22,408 nt of DNA from Gemmatimonadota bacterium (GTDB taxonomy: Bacteria; Gemmatimonadota; Gemmatimonadetes; Gemmatimonadales; Gemmatimonadaceae), in assembly GCA_947475795.1 (NCBI GenBank), contig CANJOX010000008.1, positions 1 through 22,408 of the forward strand. The letters run 5' to 3'. Positions 14,478-22,408 of this stretch are shown here, piece by piece (the first letter of the stretch is position 1; each line of letters starts with the position of its first letter). The position numbers and the translations under genes are program-made. A model generated the notes under the pieces. That model was not told the origin of the DNA and ran no database searches. It saw only the letters and a list, made by a program, of their open reading frames with translations.

Positions 14478-14547
14478 CGCAGGCACGGTGCGACCGTCTA
14501 AACTCTGCGCGCATGACCCTCATCCCACGATTCACCAGAGGCGCCCG

Positions 14548-16797
14548 ATGACCTCAGCCCCCAGCGCGGGCGGCGGCGCCGTGCCGCGCGCGTCGGCCGC
14601 GTCGCTCGATCGGTTCTCGTACGATGACGCCATCGTCCGCCAGTTCCTGTTCGCCACGCTCATTTGGGGCGTCGTGGGCATGCTCGTCGGTTTGATCATC
14701 GCGTTGCAGCTCGCCAACCCGATCTTCAATACCAACCTGGAATGGCTGTCGTTCGGGCGGCTGCGCCCATTGCACACCAATGCCGTGATCTTTGCCTTCG
14801 CCGGCAACGCGTTCTTCACGGGCTGCTACTACTCCACCCAGCGCCTGCTGAAAGCCCGCATGTTCTCCGATGGGCTCAGCAAATTTCATTTCTGGGGATG
14901 GCAGGCCATCATCGTGAGCGCGGCCCTCACGCTGCCGCTCGGTTTCACGCAGGCCAAGGAATACGCCGAGCTCGAATGGCCCATCGACATCGCGATCGCG
15001 GTGGTGTGGGTGGCGTTCGCGGTGAACTTCTTCGGCACGCTGATCCGGCGCCGCGAACGGCACATCTATGTGGCGCTCTGGTTCTACATCGCGTCCATCG
15101 TCACCGTCGCCATTCTGCACATCTTCAACAACCTGTCCATGCCGGCCGGGCTGTTCAAGAGCTACAGCATCTACGCCGGGGTGCAGGACGCGTTCATGCA
15201 GTGGTGGTACGGACACAACGCCGTGGCCTTCTTCCTGACCACGCCGTTCCTGGGCCTGATGTACTACTTCATGCCGAAAGCCGCCGAAGGGCCGGTGTTC
15301 AGCTACAAGCTGTCCATCCTGCACTTCTGGTCGCTGGTGTTCATGTACATCTGGGCCGGTCCGCACCACCTGCACTATACCGCCCTCCCCGAGTGGGCGA
15401 GCACCGTGGGCATGCTCTTCTCGGTCATGCTCTGGGCGCCGTCGTGGGGTGGCATGATCAACGGGCTGCTCACGTTGCGCGGCGCGTGGCACAAGGTGGC
15501 CACCGACCCGATCCTCAAGTTCTTCGTGGTCGGCATCACGGCGTACGGCATGTCCACGTTCGAAGGCCCGATGCTCTCGATCAAGAGCGTCAACGCGCTG
15601 GCCCACTACACCGACTGGATCATCGCCCATGTGCACACGGGCGCCCTCGGCTGGAACGGCTTCATGACCTTCGGCATGGTGTACTGGCTGCTGCCGCGGC
15701 TCTTCCAGACGGAGATCTTTAGCAAGCGCGCCATGGAAGTCCACTTCTGGATCGCGTCGGTGGGCATCGTGCTGTACGTGGTCGCGATCTACAGCGCCGG
15801 TGTGACGCAGGGACTGATGTGGCGCGCCTTCGACGAGACGGGCCGCCTGGCCTATCCCGATTTCGTAGAGACGGTGCTCAAGCTGCTCCCCATGTACTGG
15901 ATGCGCGTGGTCGGCGGCACGTTCTACATCGTCGGCATGTTCATCTTCGGCTGGAACATCCTCATGACGTGGATGCGCCGCCCGGCGGCGTACCACGTAC
16001 CCGTGATCGAAGCGGCACCGCTGGCACCCAAGTACGTGGAAGAACACCCGGTGGTGCCGGCCAGCGGCCTCTGGGCACGCTTCAATCAGGTGCAGTGGCA
16101 CCGCGCGTGGGAACGCGCGCCGCTGCTCTTCACGGCGCTCACGATTCTCGCCGTCGTCGTCGCCTCGCTGTTCGAGATCCTGCCCACGTTCCTGATCAAG
16201 TCCAACGTCCCCACCATCGCGTCGGTCAAGCCGTATACGCCCCTCGAACTCGCCGGCCGCGACATGTACATCGCCGAGGGGTGCTTCAACTGCCACTCGC
16301 AGATGGTGCGTCCGTTCCGCTACGAGACCGAGCGCTTCGGCGAGTACTCCAAGCCGGGCGAGTCGGTGTACGAGCATCCGTTCCTGTGGGGCTCGCGCCG
16401 GATCGGGCCTGATCTGGCGCGTGAGGGCGGCAAGTATCCCGATCTCTGGCACGTGCGGCACTTCGAGAATCCGCGTGCCGTCACCGCGAAGTCGATCATG
16501 CCGGCCTACGCGCATTTCCTGACCAAACCGATCGATTTCGAGCAGATCCAGTCGCGCGTCGACGCGATGGCAATGGTCGGCGTGCCGTACGGCGATGCCG
16601 TGAACCGGGCGCCCGCCATGGCCCGCGCGCAGGCAAAGACGATCGCTGCAGCGATCGTCGGGCAGGGCGGGCCGTCGGGGCTCGAGGACAAGCAGATCGT
16701 CGCGATGGTCGCCTACATGCAGCGCCTTGGCCGCGACATCAAGGTCCAGCCCACCGCCGCCGTCCCGGCGACCGTGGCACCGGGAGGATCGAACTGA
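14548..16797 (+). CDS. ccoNO: Fused cbb3-type cytochrome c oxidase subunits I and II (CcoN-CcoO)
   Basis: One uninterrupted frame of 749 residues joins the catalytic subunit CcoN to the mono-haem subunit CcoO. The start at 14548 has AGAGG 6 bases upstream; an earlier in-frame start lacks such a site. CcoN part: low-spin haem ligand H76 (LHTNAV), Cu-B ligands H223 (WYGHNAV) and H273/H274 (GPHHLH), and the haem pair H361/H363 (AHVHTG), with about twelve membrane spans. Around residues 470-550 comes a linker containing the CcoO membrane anchor (LLFTALTILAVVVASLFEIL), then the haem c motif CFNCH (579-583). The SQMVRPFRYETERFGEYS and IMPAYAHF segments are typical of CcoO. The enzyme reduces oxygen to water with high affinity and pumps protons. 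It heads the operon and its stop overlaps ccoQ (TGATG). Confidence 0.96.
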   Translation: MTSAPSAGGGAVPRASAASLDRFSYDDAIVRQFLFATLIWGVVGMLVGLIIALQLANPIFNTNLEWLSFGRLRPLHTNAVIFAFAGNAFFTGCYYSTQRLLKARMFSDGLSKFHFWGWQAIIVSAALTLPLGFTQAKEYAELEWPIDIAIAVVWVAFAVNFFGTLIRRRERHIYVALWFYIASIVTVAILHIFNNLSMPAGLFKSYSIYAGVQDAFMQWWYGHNAVAFFLTTPFLGLMYYFMPKAAEGPVFSYKLSILHFWSLVFMYIWAGPHHLHYTALPEWASTVGMLFSVMLWAPSWGGMINGLLTLRGAWHKVATDPILKFFVVGITAYGMSTFEGPMLSIKSVNALAHYTDWIIAHVHTGALGWNGFMTFGMVYWLLPRLFQTEIFSKRAMEVHFWIASVGIVLYVVAIYSAGVTQGLMWRAFDETGRLAYPDFVETVLKLLPMYWMRVVGGTFYIVGMFIFGWNILMTWMRRPAAYHVPVIEAAPLAPKYVEEHPVVPASGLWARFNQVQWHRAWERAPLLFTALTILAVVVASLFEILPTFLIKSNVPTIASVKPYTPLELAGRDMYIAEGCFNCHSQMVRPFRYETERFGEYSKPGESVYEHPFLWGSRRIGPDLAREGGKYPDLWHVRHFENPRAVTAKSIMPAYAHFLTKPIDFEQIQSRVDAMAMVGVPYGDAVNRAPAMARAQAKTIAAAIVGQGGPSGLEDKQIVAMVAYMQRLGRDIKVQPTAAVPATVAPGGSN

Positions 16798-16991
16798 TGA
16801 AGCTCTCCGACATCATGAGCTACGCCGATCTCTCGAATTACGCCGAGGTCGCACTGGTGCTCTTCCTCGGCGTGTTCGTCGCCATCACGATCCGCACGTT
16901 TCTTCCGTCACGGAGGCGCGAATTGTATGAAGCGTCGCTGCTGCCGCTCGAGGACGATCGCGTGATCACGCCCCGCACCCAGGAGCGCTGA
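16797..16991 (+). CDS. ccoQ: CcoQ, small membrane subunit of cbb3 oxidase
   Basis: The product has 64 residues with one membrane helix (about residues 15-35, VALVLFLGVFVAITI) followed by a basic stretch and SLLPLEDD, matching the usual CcoQ pattern (single helix, then YEEAARLPLEDD-like tail). The start overlaps the ccoNO stop by one base and has GGGAGG at 16782-16787, 9 bases before it. CcoQ stabilises the assembled oxidase, particularly the association of CcoP. Confidence 0.85.
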   Translation: MKLSDIMSYADLSNYAEVALVLFLGVFVAITIRTFLPSRRRELYEASLLPLEDDRVITPRTQER

Positions 16992-16994
16992 CCC

Positions 16995-17576
16995 ATGTCG
17001 ACTCAAGACGACAAGGACAAGGCCACCAAGCAGGACCGTCTGATCGAGCATTCGTACGACGGGATTCAGGAATACGACAACCCGATGCCGCGCTGGTGGC
17101 TGCTGACGTTTGCCGGCACGATCATCTTCGCCGTGATCTACCTCTTCAACGTCGGCCCCGTGGGCAACGGCAAGGGGCGCATCGCGGACTACGAAGACGA
17201 CATGAAGGCGTTCGCCGCAGCGCATCCTGCGCCGACCGGCGACGTGTCCGGCGACAAACTGCTGGCGATGATGAAGGACGAGGACGCGCTGCACGAAGGC
17301 GAAGAGGCGTTCCAGAAGTTCTGCGCCTCCTGCCATCGCATGGATGGCGGCGGACTGATCGGCCCGAATCTCGCCGATAACGCGTGGATTCATGGCGGAC
17401 AGATCACCGACATCTACAAGACCGTCATGAATGGCGTGCTCGAGAAGGGGATGCCGGCCTGGGGCACGATGCTCAAGCTGGAACAGGTCGAGCAGGTCGT
17501 GGCGTACGTCGCGTCGCTGCAGGGATCGAATCCGGCGAACCCGAAGCCGCCACAAGGAATGCCGGTTACCCCGTGA
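16995..17576 (+). CDS. ccoP: CcoP with a single haem c (short form)
   Basis: The product has 193 residues; AGGAG lies 9 bases upstream of the ATG, and three bases separate it from ccoQ. The N-terminal cytoplasmic segment contains the FixP_N-type DGIQEYDNPMPRWW, then one membrane helix (about 34-54). The periplasmic part has just one cytochrome c domain: CASCH at 110-114 and the axial methionine in KGMPAWG (about M153). Classical proteobacterial CcoP is about 300 residues with two haems. Nothing here indicates a deletion scar, so this seems a natural short form of the kind found in some other phyla. It accepts electrons from a soluble or membrane-bound donor and passes them to the CcoO haem. 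Confidence 0.93.
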   Translation: MSTQDDKDKATKQDRLIEHSYDGIQEYDNPMPRWWLLTFAGTIIFAVIYLFNVGPVGNGKGRIADYEDDMKAFAAAHPAPTGDVSGDKLLAMMKDEDALHEGEEAFQKFCASCHRMDGGGLIGPNLADNAWIHGGQITDIYKTVMNGVLEKGMPAWGTMLKLEQVEQVVAYVASLQGSNPANPKPPQGMPVTP

Positions 17577-19024
17577 GCCCAACGGCATCATCAGGAATTG
17601 GGAGACCGCCGTCGGGGCGTGTGCTCCCGACGCTCAACGAAGACGGCACCCGTCGCTGGATCCGCCCCAAACCGTCGCACGGCCGATGGTGGAAGAAGCG
17701 GCAGGTCGTGGCCTACCTGCTGATGGCGGTGTTCTTTGCGGCCCCGCACCTGCGGGTGTTCGGCAAGCCCGTGTTCCTCATGGACCTGCCGCGACGCCAG
17801 TTCACGCTGATGGGCTACACCTTCCTGCCCACCGACACGCTGCTGTTCATGCTCGTCATGGGCAGCGGTGTGATCGGCATCTTTCTGATCACCGCGCTCT
17901 TCGGGCGCGCGTGGTGCGGCTGGGCCTGCCCGCAAACGGTCTATCTCGAATTCCTGTTCCGCCCCATCGGACGCTGGTTCGACGGGGGATACACGGCGTC
18001 GCGCACGCTCGACAAGCAGGGCGCGTGGTTCACGCCGCGGCGCATCGCGAAGTACGTCACGTTCTTCGCCATGGCGCTGTTCGTGTCGCACACGCTGCTG
18101 GCGTTCTTCGTGGGCACCGATCAGCTGTACGACTGGATGGGGAACCCGCCGTCCGAGCATCCCACCGCGTTCTTCTTCGTGGTGCTGTTCACTGGACTGG
18201 TGTGGTTCAACTTCACGTACTTCCGTGAACAAACCTGTCTCATCGTGTGCCCCTATGGCCGCTGGCAGGCGGCGCTGATCGATCGCCAGTCGGTGATCGT
18301 GGCGTACGACTATGTCCGCGGCGAACCACGCGAGCACGCCGGCACGTCACGGAGCGCGGATGCCGGGGACTGCATCGACTGCGGCGCCTGCGTGCAGACC
18401 TGTCCCACCGGCATCGATATCCGCAACGGCCTGCAGATGGAGTGCGTGCACTGCACGCAGTGCATCGACGCCTGCGACGATATCATGACGAAGATCGGCA
18501 AGCCGACGGGGCTCATCCGGTACTCGTCGCAGGACGCGATCGCCGGTAAGCCGCGACAGCTGCTGCGCCTGCGCACCATTCTGTATCCGGTGGTGCTCAC
18601 GGTCCTGATGGGGGGCCTCATCACGGCGCTGGTCATGAAAGAATCGGCCGACCTGACCGTGCTGCGCGGCGGACTCGACGGCCCGTTCACCGAGGAAGCG
18701 GACGGTCGCATTGCGAATCAGATCCGCATCAAGCTCACCAACCGCGGTAGCACGACGATGCCATACACGATCGCGCTCGACGGGCTCACCGAGGCCGGAC
18801 TGCGCCCCGACGAGGTCACCGTCGTGGCGCCCGAGAATCCGCTCATGGTCGGAGCCGGCGCAACCCGCAGTACCAGCCTTTTCGTGCTCCTCCCGCGGCG
18901 CGGGTTCGCGAATGGGGAGCGCATGATCACGATCAGCGTCACCGACGGCCGTCGTTATCAGGAGTCGGTGAGCTACCGGCTGCTCGGCCCGGTCGGCAGC
19001 GCTCCAACCGGCACCTCGCGATGA
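17573..19024 (+). CDS. ccoG: CcoG, cbb3 oxidase assembly protein (polyferredoxin, Cu-reducing)
   Basis: The product has 483 residues from a GTG at 17573, overlapping the ccoP stop (GTGA). The frame is open further upstream inside ccoP, but the protein family begins near this point. Membrane spans with the signature GRAWCGWACPQTVYLEF (C115, C119) and YFREQTCLIVCPYGRWQA (C222, C226) precede two [4Fe-4S] sites: C267, C270, C273, C277 and C291, C294, C297, C301. The C-terminal ~120 residues form an Ig-like periplasmic domain (IRIKLTNRGSTTMPY). CcoG is reported to reduce Cu(II) to Cu(I) for delivery to the oxidase. The stop overlaps ccoH (ATGA). Confidence 0.95.
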   Translation: MSPTASSGIGRPPSGRVLPTLNEDGTRRWIRPKPSHGRWWKKRQVVAYLLMAVFFAAPHLRVFGKPVFLMDLPRRQFTLMGYTFLPTDTLLFMLVMGSGVIGIFLITALFGRAWCGWACPQTVYLEFLFRPIGRWFDGGYTASRTLDKQGAWFTPRRIAKYVTFFAMALFVSHTLLAFFVGTDQLYDWMGNPPSEHPTAFFFVVLFTGLVWFNFTYFREQTCLIVCPYGRWQAALIDRQSVIVAYDYVRGEPREHAGTSRSADAGDCIDCGACVQTCPTGIDIRNGLQMECVHCTQCIDACDDIMTKIGKPTGLIRYSSQDAIAGKPRQLLRLRTILYPVVLTVLMGGLITALVMKESADLTVLRGGLDGPFTEEADGRIANQIRIKLTNRGSTTMPYTIALDGLTEAGLRPDEVTVVAPENPLMVGAGATRSTSLFVLLPRRGFANGERMITISVTDGRRYQESVSYRLLGPVGSAPTGTSR

Positions 19025-19527
19025 AAGCAGGCATGGGCTGGCCCATCGGTATTACGGTGATGCTCGGCGCCACCGTCGCCGGCAATCTCGTCATGATGCG
19101 CATCGCGAACAACGATCCCTCCTTCTCGGTCGAGCCGGACTACTACAAGAAGGCGGTGTTCTACGACTCCACGATGGCGCAGACGCACCGCAGTCTGGAT
19201 CTCGGGTGGGGCGTGCAGACGTTCGTGGACTCGATCGTAGCCGGGCGGCCCACGCGCTTGCGCGTGGTGCTCCGCGACGAGAAGGCGCTGCCACTGCGTG
19301 ATGCACACGTGGAAGCCACCGTGCTCTTCAACGCCCGCGCCAACGACCTGACCACCGCCACTCTCACCGACGAGGGCGCTGGCGTGTACACGGCCACCGT
19401 GCCGATCAACGCGCCCGGCGAATGGGAAGTCCGGGTAAACGCGAGGCGGGATACCTCGCACTTCACCGCGAGCACGCGCATCACCGCCGTGCGCGCCGCC
19501 TCGCGCGCCATCGGGACCGGGCGCTAG
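19021..19527 (+). CDS. ccoH: CcoH/FixH-family oxidase maturation protein
   Basis: The product has 168 residues: an N-terminal membrane helix (about 8-27, PIGITVMLGATVAGNLVMM), the family hallmark EPDYYKKAVFYD just after it, and a periplasmic beta-sandwich ending in APGEWEVRVNAR. CcoH is needed for stable CcoN assembly and is thought to work with CcoI. The start overlaps ccoG by four bases (ATGA), and two bases separate its stop from the next gene, consistent with a single transcript. Confidence 0.88.
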   Translation: MKAGMGWPIGITVMLGATVAGNLVMMRIANNDPSFSVEPDYYKKAVFYDSTMAQTHRSLDLGWGVQTFVDSIVAGRPTRLRVVLRDEKALPLRDAHVEATVLFNARANDLTTATLTDEGAGVYTATVPINAPGEWEVRVNARRDTSHFTASTRITAVRAASRAIGTGR

Positions 19528-19529
19528 GC

Positions 19530-20216
19530 ATGATCGGCACGGCGTCGGGTATTCTGCTGGCCAGCCTCGTGGGAAGCGTGCACTGCGCCGGCATGTGCGG
19601 CGGTTTCGTGTGCTTCTACACCGGATCCGGCAGCGGGACCGACGCGGCGGCGCTCCGCGCCCACGCGATGTACAACGTGGGACGTCTCACCTCGTATCTC
19701 ACGCTCGGCGTGATCGCCGGTGCCATCGGCGCCGGCGTGTCGTCGCTGGGAGCGCTGGCCGGGGTGCAGCGGGCGGCGGCGATGGTCGCCGGCGCACTCA
19801 TGGTCGGCTGGGCGATCAGCACCATCGCCGCCCAGCGCGGTGTGCGACTCGGGGCGCTGCGCGCGCCCGAGTCATGGCAGCGCGCCATGGGGCGCGTGCT
19901 GCACGCCGTGCGGGAGCAGCCGATGGCCACGCGCGCGTATCTGACCGGCTTGCTGACTACGATGCTGCCCTGTGGATGGCTCTATGTGTTCGTGGCGGCG
20001 GCCGGCGGGTCGGGCACTGTGCGCACCGGCGTGCTCACGATGGCCGTGTTCTGGCTCGGCACCGTCCCGGCGCTGCTCGCCGTCGGACTCGGTGCCCAGC
20101 GGTTGTTCGGTCCCCTGCGCCAACGGCTGCCGATGCTGAGCGCCGCGCTGGTGCTCGTCATGGGACTGCTGTCGATCTCCGGACGCTTCTCGATGCAACA
20201 TGCAGGCATGATGTGA
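19530..20216 (+). CDS. SafE/DsbD_2-like membrane protein, probable copper transport or maturation factor
   Basis: The product has 228 residues with about six membrane helices. The first helix carries SVHCAGMCGG (H18, C19, C23), and a later one has the matching TTMLPCGWLY. These are the conserved cysteine turns of the 'sulfite exporter TauE/SafE family' proteins of the DsbD_2 type (PF13386), which commonly accompany cbb3 maturation genes. In that setting they are believed to help copper or thiol-redox transfer across the membrane rather than export sulfite. The start is two bases after ccoH; the stop overlaps the ATPase start (TGATG). It stands where some genomes have ccoI directly after ccoH. 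Confidence 0.88.
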   Translation: MIGTASGILLASLVGSVHCAGMCGGFVCFYTGSGSGTDAAALRAHAMYNVGRLTSYLTLGVIAGAIGAGVSSLGALAGVQRAAAMVAGALMVGWAISTIAAQRGVRLGALRAPESWQRAMGRVLHAVREQPMATRAYLTGLLTTMLPCGWLYVFVAAAGGSGTVRTGVLTMAVFWLGTVPALLAVGLGAQRLFGPLRQRLPMLSAALVLVMGLLSISGRFSMQHAGMM

Positions 20217-22408
20217 TGAGCACCGCCACCATACCGGCGCGCGTGGCAGAACAGGTGCTCTGTGCCCACTGCAGTCTCCCGGTGCCCGACGGCTTGCTGG
20301 ACGAGGACGCCGAACGGCAGTTCTGTTGCAGCGGCTGTCATACCGCGTTCGGGATTCTGCACGCGCACGGCCTCGACTCGTACTACGGCTTCGCGGACCG
20401 ACGCGAGGTGCCGGTCCGCGCGTCGGGACGCCGCTACGAGGAGTTCGATCACCCCGCCTTTGCGCAGTTGTACGTGCACGCGGTGGCCGGCGGGCTCTTC
20501 AAAACCGAGCTGTACCTCGAGGGGGTGCACTGCGCGTCGTGCGTGTGGCTGGTGGAGCGGGTGCCGCTGGTGGTGCCCGGGGTATTGCGCGCCGTGCTCG
20601 ATGTGCGACGGTCGCTGGCGGTCATTGAATGGGACCTCGCGACGGTCCCGCTCTCCCGTATCGCGCAAGCGCTCGACGCGCTGGGCTACCCGCCGCACCC
20701 CTTCCGCGGCGTGGCGCGCGCCGACATGCGCCGCAAGGAAGACCGCGCGATGCTGGGGCGGATCGGCATCGCCGGTGCGATCGCGATCAATGTCATGCTG
20801 GCGGCCCTCGCGCTCTATGCGGGTGACCTCAACGGCATGGACGCCGACCTCACGCGGTTTTTCCGTTGGGTGAGCCTGGCCGTGACCGTGCCGGCGTTCA
20901 TCTGGCCGGGTCGCGTGTTCTTCACCGGGGCGTGGGCCGCTCTGCGCACCCGTGCGCTGCACATGGACCTCCCGATCGCCATCGCCCTTGCGGCCGGCTT
21001 CGTGCGCGGGGCCATCAACACGGTCACCGACACCGGGCCGATCTACTTTGACGGGCTGGTGCTGCTGATCTTCGCGCTGCTGGTGGGACGCTTCCTGCAG
21101 CAGCGGGGCCAGCGCATGGCCGTGGATGCGGCCGAAGAGTTGCACGCGCTCGCGCCACGGACGGCGCGCGTGGTCGAGCAGGATATTGTGCGGGAGATGC
21201 CCAGTGAGGCGCTGCTGCCGGGGATGCTCGTCGATGTGCGCGCCGGGGAAAGCTTTCCCGCCGACGGCGTCGTGACGCAGGGGCGGTCGAGCGTGAATGC
21301 GGCGCTGCTCACGGGGGAATCGCGCCCGGCCTCGGTCGATGTCGGCGCGACGGTGTATGCCGGCACGCTCAACGTCGAGGCCCCGCTGCGGGTGCGCGTC
21401 GAGCAGGCGGGCGAGACGAGTCGCATCGCGACGCTGATGCGTCAGGTCGAAGAGAGCGCCACGCGGCGCGCCCCGATCGTGCAGACGGCCAACCGGATGG
21501 CGGGCGTGTTCACCGCCGTCGTGCTGCTGGCCGCCGCGGTGACGTTTGCCATCAAAACACAGCTTGCCCCGGCGCACGCCCTCGACGACGCGATCGCGCT
21601 GCTCATCGTGACCTGCCCCTGCGCGCTGGCGCTGGCGACGCCGTTGGCGATCACGGTGGCCGTGGGACGCGCCGCGCGCCGCGGTATGCTGATCAAGGGG
21701 GGCGACGCCCTCGAGCGGCTGGCCACGCCGGGCACCCTGGTGCTCGACAAGACCGGCACGATCACCGAAGGACGCACCGCACTCGTCGCGTGGGTCGGGC
21801 CGTCGTGGGTGCCACCGCTGGTGCTGGCCCTCGAAGAGGGTTCGTCGCATCCGCTCGCCGACGGCTTTCGTCGCGCCTGGCCGGGGCTGCCGGTGCCGCG
21901 CGTGACCACGTCGCGCCATATCGCTGGAGGCGGCCTCGACGGGGTCGTGGGTGGACACACGGTGCGCATCGGGTCGCCGCGCTTTGTCGCCGAGGAAGCA
22001 CCGGTGATCGACGAGGCCGTGTCGCGGATGATGCGGGAGGGGGATCGCACGCTCACCCCCGTGCATGTGGCTGTGGATGGGGTCGTCATCGCCATGGGCG
22101 GACTGGGCGACCGGGTACGCACCGACGCGCACGCGTCGCTCGACGCCCTGCGCGCCCGCGGGTGGCACACGGTGATGCTGAGTGGCGACGCCCCCGAGGT
22201 GGTGGCGGCCGTGGGCGGCGCGCTCGGCTTTGCCCCCGCCGACGCCATCGGCGCCGCCTCCCCCGAAGACAAGCTGGCCGTCGTCCGCCGGCTCCAGCAG
22301 GACCGGACGACCGGACGGCGCGGCCCGGTGGTCATGGTTGGCGACGGCATCAACGATGCCGCGGCGATTGCCGCCGCCGACGTCGGAATCGGTGTCCACG
22401 GCGGCGCG
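20216..22408 (+). CDS. ccoI: CcoI, copper-exporting P1B-type ATPase for cbb3 assembly (3' end cut by window)
   Basis: 731 codons are visible and the frame is open at the right edge; family members have about 800 residues, so only the final membrane segment should be missing. The N-terminal Cys-rich domain (CAHC at 16-19, FCCSGC at 36-41) is the putative metal-binding region typical of CcoI/FixI. It is followed by a heavy-metal-associated domain with VHCASCVW (C106, C109). Catalytic signatures: TGES in AALLTGESRP, the transmembrane CPC at 467-469, phosphorylation D511 in DKTGT, the SSHP nucleotide-binding motif, and GDGIND at 709-714. CcoI moves Cu(I) outward for insertion into the oxidase Cu-B site. 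The large minus-strand frame opposite this gene is a shadow of it. ccoS is not in the window and may follow. Confidence 0.95.
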   Translation, partial: MSTATIPARVAEQVLCAHCSLPVPDGLLDEDAERQFCCSGCHTAFGILHAHGLDSYYGFADRREVPVRASGRRYEEFDHPAFAQLYVHAVAGGLFKTELYLEGVHCASCVWLVERVPLVVPGVLRAVLDVRRSLAVIEWDLATVPLSRIAQALDALGYPPHPFRGVARADMRRKEDRAMLGRIGIAGAIAINVMLAALALYAGDLNGMDADLTRFFRWVSLAVTVPAFIWPGRVFFTGAWAALRTRALHMDLPIAIALAAGFVRGAINTVTDTGPIYFDGLVLLIFALLVGRFLQQRGQRMAVDAAEELHALAPRTARVVEQDIVREMPSEALLPGMLVDVRAGESFPADGVVTQGRSSVNAALLTGESRPASVDVGATVYAGTLNVEAPLRVRVEQAGETSRIATLMRQVEESATRRAPIVQTANRMAGVFTAVVLLAAAVTFAIKTQLAPAHALDDAIALLIVTCPCALALATPLAITVAVGRAARRGMLIKGGDALERLATPGTLVLDKTGTITEGRTALVAWVGPSWVPPLVLALEEGSSHPLADGFRRAWPGLPVPRVTTSRHIAGGGLDGVVGGHTVRIGSPRFVAEEAPVIDEAVSRMMREGDRTLTPVHVAVDGVVIAMGGLGDRVRTDAHASLDALRARGWHTVMLSGDAPEVVAAVGGALGFAPADAIGAASPEDKLAVVRRLQQDRTTGRRGPVVMVGDGINDAAAIAAADVGIGVHGGA

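Noticed and set aside
14554..16515. Minus-strand open frame of 653 codons opposite ccoNO
   Set aside because: It is a shadow of the fused oxidase gene: His/Arg/Glu/Asp-rich with no hydrophobic or domain pattern, while the plus strand has all cbb3 ligands.
17384..17572. Upstream extension of ccoG inside ccoP
   Set aside because: The extension reads ccoP in the wrong phase and has no similarity to CcoG; GTGA overlap at 17573 is the natural start.
19982..22399. Minus-strand open frame of 805 codons opposite the SafE-like gene and ccoI
   Set aside because: Composition is typical of antisense GC-rich DNA, it spans two real genes, and it has no family resemblance.

Overview
The window is 22.4 kb of high-GC bacterial chromosome. 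No rRNA, tRNA or classical taxonomic marker is present. Several features together suggest a Gemmatimonadota-like organism: secreted BNR/VPS10-type proteins, carboxypeptidase-regulatory plus truncated TonB-plug secreted proteins, a Tat-exported epimerase, a fused CcoN-CcoO oxidase with a one-haem CcoP, and ATCCGTGTT/AACACGGAT intergenic repeats. This placement is inference from gene content and was not searched.

Layout. (1) 1-1779, minus strand: the N-terminal 593 residues of a large secreted BNR/sortilin-like beta-propeller protein, cut by the left edge. (2) 1780-2348: a 569-base non-coding stretch with two direct copies of a ~172 bp element. Each copy is a long imperfect hairpin built from paired ATCCGTGTT modules. 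(3) 2349-5173, plus strand: a small membrane protein, then two translationally coupled (TAATG) secreted carboxypeptidase-regulatory-like proteins. An orphan left arm of the same repeat follows at 5230-5276, so this block lies between copies of the element. (4) 5355-6053, plus: a secreted hypothetical. (5) 11627 down to 5992, minus: five tightly overlapping genes encoding an alpha/beta-hydrolase esterase, a secreted M19 membrane dipeptidase, a Tat-signal NAD-dependent epimerase, a cytosolic paralogue of it, and a Tlc/NTP-NDP-exchanger-like multi-span transporter. This is the best candidate here for an undescribed system. (6) 11812-13412, plus: an OlsB-like N-acyltransferase coupled to a PlsC/OlsA-like acyltransferase, probably making ornithine-type aminolipids. 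(7) 14397 down to 13325, minus: a Tat-signal DUF411 metal-binding protein coupled to an ArgA-like GNAT acetyltransferase. (8) 14548 to the right edge, plus: a cbb3 oxidase operon, ccoNO (fused), ccoQ, ccoP, ccoG, ccoH, a SafE/DsbD_2-like membrane protein, and ccoI (cut at the edge).

How they fit. The oxidase operon encodes the terminal oxidase plus its copper supply and maturation (CcoG, CcoH, SafE-like, CcoI). The divergent DUF411 gene shares with it an intergenic region holding two perfect palindromes, which suggests joint control of copper handling and respiration. Most junctions inside each cluster are ATGA, GTGA, TGATG or TAATG stop/start overlaps, and these were used to choose starts. 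All functions are read from motifs and family resemblance by eye.
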